From the NCBI GenBank assembly GCA_036897095.1, contig JAYMSP010000119.1:1-64000 (forward strand): a stretch of DNA of 64,000 nt, written 5' to 3'. The first letter of the stretch is position 1. Every line of letters starts with the position of its first letter. The stretch is from Plantago elongata (taxonomy: Eukaryota > Streptophyta > Magnoliopsida > Lamiales > Plantaginaceae). The position numbers were made by a program, and so were the translations under genes. The notes beneath the pieces were generated by a model. It was not told the origin of the DNA and searched no databases. It saw only the letters and a list, made by a program, of their open reading frames with translations. This document shows positions 60,701 to 64,000 of the stretch, one piece after another.

Positions 60701-63700
60701 GAAATCGTTGGCCATTTTTCGAATATTTTAATAAGTTTTCTTTTAAATGTGGAAATGATAATGGAAATGGAGAGGTTTACTATAATCACATGAATCATTG
60801 GGTTGAAAGCTAATCTGGTAGAGTTCGCAATGCGTGACTGCTGTGCTTTCCAGACTCTTTCTTAGATTCCACACATTTGCAATTAGGCCCATAAAATATA
60901 ATTTATTATACACTACACATACTTTTATGAATTAGTGTCTATCCGAGATATATGATCAACATTTTACGTTTTGCTGTAAAGATTACAAGTTTAAGTTCAA
61001 ATATTATGTCATATTGATTCGGTAGATCTCTGAAAAATACGGTATATTACGAAATACATTCTAAGTGCGTTTTGGATGAAGTTTCGGAAAAGTTGAGGTC
61101 ACAAGTCACGAGCAAGAGAGGAGGGTGAAATGTGTCCTTGGATGATTGAGGCGTTGGTGTCTTGCTGCGAATGGATATTCCGGTTCCATGGTGGATTTAA
61201 TGAATTTATTATGGATGATGGATTTCATTCATCTAGTCCTTTGCGGTATTATTTCTGGCTTATTGTGGCCAATTCAATGAGTGATTCTAAATCATTTGTT
61301 GGGTTGGGATATTTTCAACTTTTTGGATAGGTTAAGCAGTTTTTTAATAGTTTTAATGGAGGTACTTGAGAATATTCTAGTTAGGATCATTGTATCCCAA
61401 GTAAAGTTAGAATTTTGAAATAAAAAGACAAACCAGTTTTTTTTTAAATGAATATGGAAAAGAACTAGCAATTTAACTTCAAATTAGTGATAAGCAACCG
61501 TGCACAGTAAAAGTAGATTTAATAATAGTACCTCATAAACCACGTTAATATGCTAATTTTAAGTTTTAACAATAATATAATATAATAGAATATGTTATGC
61601 ATCATATCACGTAACTTATAATTAGCTGGCTCATGATAAGTTTTCTTGACATGATAAATTAATGATCATTTAGCTTAAAGTAAAATGGACGGATAATGTG
61701 GATAGAAATGAACAAACATGAATTTCATTTATACATGATTTCATTACCACCAATTTTGGCAAATGACATGATATAGTACGTTATCAATATTCTTGCAAGT
61801 GGTTTATATGACAAACCACGTATGCCAAGTGTGGGTATTTTTATGATCTTATTAACAAGTAAATTATATATCATAACCAAGGAATTAGAAAATGACTCAG
61901 TTCGTTGATTGATAAATGTGATATTATTTTGATTTTTAAGTAATTGATGCCCGATTGCAGGAGGATAATCTTAGAATTGACTCGGTTAAATAAGGTTTAA
62001 ACTAGATTGGTTTAGCTCGTTTTGTGTACGAGTCAAATTAAATTTGAAATTTAATACAACTCAAGTAATCAAATAGTTATCTTGTTAAAGAACACTTGGT
62101 TCATTGTTAAAGTATGATGGTGATATGGTAACTAGCATAAATCATTTACGTATAACCTTCAACGTAAGTGAGCCAATAGTTACATAAGTATTATTTGAGA
62201 TAATTTAAGATTTCCCAACTCAAAATCTTGGATTCCCGTTCGCCCCTGCACAAGGGCTTTGGCTTCTATCCATCATCCAAGATGGTCGGACCATAGCATA
62301 TCTACAGTTCCGGCTAAGGAAAAGGCCGGACTCAATTTTACTACATATGGTATACATAGTTTAAAGAACGTGCATGATTTATTAACCGCTACTTAAAATT
62401 CAAAATACTTATCTAACATATACTTTAGAAGTTATGGAAAAAAAGTAGTATTTTATTCTAAGAATCTTTGAAATCCAACCGTTAACTAAAATTTTGTAAT
62501 CTTTGTACGTATGACATCAAGGGTAAATTTCTTTCACCGTCGTTACAAGGTTGATCGATGAAACGTATGCACAAAATTGACAAATTAAATATCGATGAAC
62601 AAATCCTTGTTAATTAGTAGTAACTGTCTGGAGTGAAGAGTTAAAATTGCTACGTAGTGTTGTGTACTTGTGCTACAATTACATACTAAATATATAATCC
62701 AATTGGCCATTTTAAAACAGAATAATAATAATGCCTAGCTAGCGACTTGGTTTCGGTATCAAAAACTAATTTGTCTTGGATTTCTTGTGGCCAGTCATAT
62801 ATAGATGAATTTTGAATTCATGAAATACTAGAAAATTGTCAACTAGGTTTAAGGTAATACTGTTTGATCAGACAATTTCCAGAACCTTGTGTGAATTGAC
62901 CTAATACCTTAATGAACATAATCACATTTAGGTCCCAAACGATGTCCTATAGTAAATTTCCTAACAATTGAATTGAACAAATTCATAATTGACTATCTAT
63001 ACTTTCTTCACTCTGAAGTCTCGAACCATATATATATATTTTTCAAACGGCTTTGACTCGAACCTCCGACCTAGTAATTAGAGGGGAAGCCGCTTACCAA
63101 CTGAGTTGTACTTCGTTGTCTCGAACTATATAAAAATGTACTAACGTAATATGAATATGTTACTATGGTGAATGTATATGAAAAAAGTGAAAAAAAAATA
63201 ATTCAAACGAAATTTAGAGGATGGTATAATATCTGTCAATCACTAGCAAGGATATTTTGTTTGATTGCTAGAGCTGAATTTGGTTGGGCAAATTTAGCTG
63301 TGATCAAACTGATGAGATAAAATAACCAAAACACAACTAGCTCTGCTTTCCAGCTATAAAGTTTGTAAAATTCCTAACTTTGCAAGGTTTGCCTCTGTAC
63401 TTTTTGTACTGCACATTCGGATCCTACCTGCCCACAACAATCTACCACTATTCAATTCATTGAATCCATCCACTTCATCTTCCAATTGCGTGTCAACATT
63501 TTTTTACTTCTGGGTAGGGGTATGCATTAAAAATAATCGTTCATTCCACCCACCAAATTGGTCATCAACTACCCGCCATCGATGATTATAATTTTTATCA
63601 AAAATCACTCACAGATTATAAATTTGTAACCCTTTGTTAAGCGGGTGGGTGGTGGATTAATAGTTGACCAACCGCCTATTAAAAACTATGAAGTAAATAA

Positions 63701-64000
63701 TGCCTTCGGTGTATTTATATTAAGACCATTTCTTAATTATTTGTTAATTAAGAAGATAACATATATATATATATATATATATAAAAGCTACTCTGTAAGA
63801 GCTTCGGATTAATATATTATTTGTCCAAAATGAACATTGGGTTAGTGAAGAATAAAATGCTCAAGTTACAAGGTTGAGTGGGTTTGTCCCACATTGTTTG
63901 AGTCTCTAGTTTATAATTTAATAGCTCCTAATTGGTGTTCAAGTTGTGTATCAATGTAAGTTGAGTATAAATCATATCGAATGAGTTAGCCCTTGTGAGC
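60701..64000. other. Intergenic, AT-rich; SINE and possible LTR at the right edge
   Basis: No gene is recognised. A SINE lies at 63040-63119, an (AT)n microsatellite at about 63762-63783, and a hAT-end-like TAGGGGTATGCA near 63517. 62220-62340 is a short GC-richer block with no match I can name. Confidence 0.5.
63040..63119 (-). mobile_element. tRNA-derived SINE copy
   Basis: The minus strand reads ACGAAGTACAACTCAGTTGG, then TAGGTCGGAGGTTCGAGTCA, then a GCCGTTTGAAAAA tail. It is among the best-preserved members of the family in this window. Confidence 0.75.

Noticed and set aside
61130-61330. 66-codon plus-strand frame
   Set aside because: No motif, no splice context and no family resemblance; a chance frame in spacer DNA.

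Overview
This is nuclear DNA of a flowering plant, a eudicot. It is AT-rich, its genes are split by short GT-AG introns, and it carries a CACTA element, hAT elements, a copia element, an L1-type LINE and SINEs. I rebuilt the exons of eight host protein genes by eye. In the multi-exon genes every junction keeps codon phase, and I saw no premature stop. Left to right the genes are: a class VII receptor-like cytoplasmic kinase of the APK1/NAK group (+, 4005-6599); tRNA-Lys(UUU) (+, 7488-7560); an alpha-expansin (-, 10441-13277); the plastid/mitochondrial exoribonuclease RNR1 (-, 22954-28221); a rhomboid protease like RBL1 (-, 29364-31867); an intronless GRAS regulator of the SCL14/SCL33 group (+, 42294-44534); a plastid-type YidD protein (-, 48440-49353); an NAD(P)-binding Rossmann protein with a plastid-type leader (-, 50351-53096); and a HAD hydrolase of the pyrimidine 5'-nucleotidase type (-, 58449-60011). 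The genes do not form a single pathway. RNR1, YidD and probably the Rossmann protein act in organelles. The kinase and the expansin act at the plasma membrane and the cell wall. The gene order is informative: from memory, Arabidopsis has HAD, NAD(P)-binding, RNR1, EXPA9 and NAK together at At5g02230-02290, APK1B, EXPA6, RBL1 and SCL33 at At2g28930-29060, and SCL14 and APK1A at At1g07530-07570. The window therefore looks like one unsplit ancestral block of which Arabidopsis kept complementary pieces. Between the genes: the inner end of a CACTA transposon (1-416); a non-autonomous hAT element with an exact 8-bp target duplication (9225-10027); a broken copia element with two LTRs and a 5-bp target duplication (15608-21083); a second hAT-type element (32269-32929); a 5'-truncated LINE with an unusual long 3' part (33193 to about 37560); six copies of one tRNA-derived SINE family; a five-copy 80-bp minisatellite just upstream of the GRAS gene; a 327-bp tandem duplication near 47 kb; and a decayed last-exon copy of the Rossmann gene (46604-46714). 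The 53-58 kb stretch is a mosaic of repeats and gene scraps. I found no CRISPR array, operon or clearly new multi-gene system. The most unusual items are the GRAS promoter minisatellite, the Trp-rich open frame and duplicated unit in the LINE 3' part, and the two unidentified coding scraps near 55.6 and 56.3 kb.
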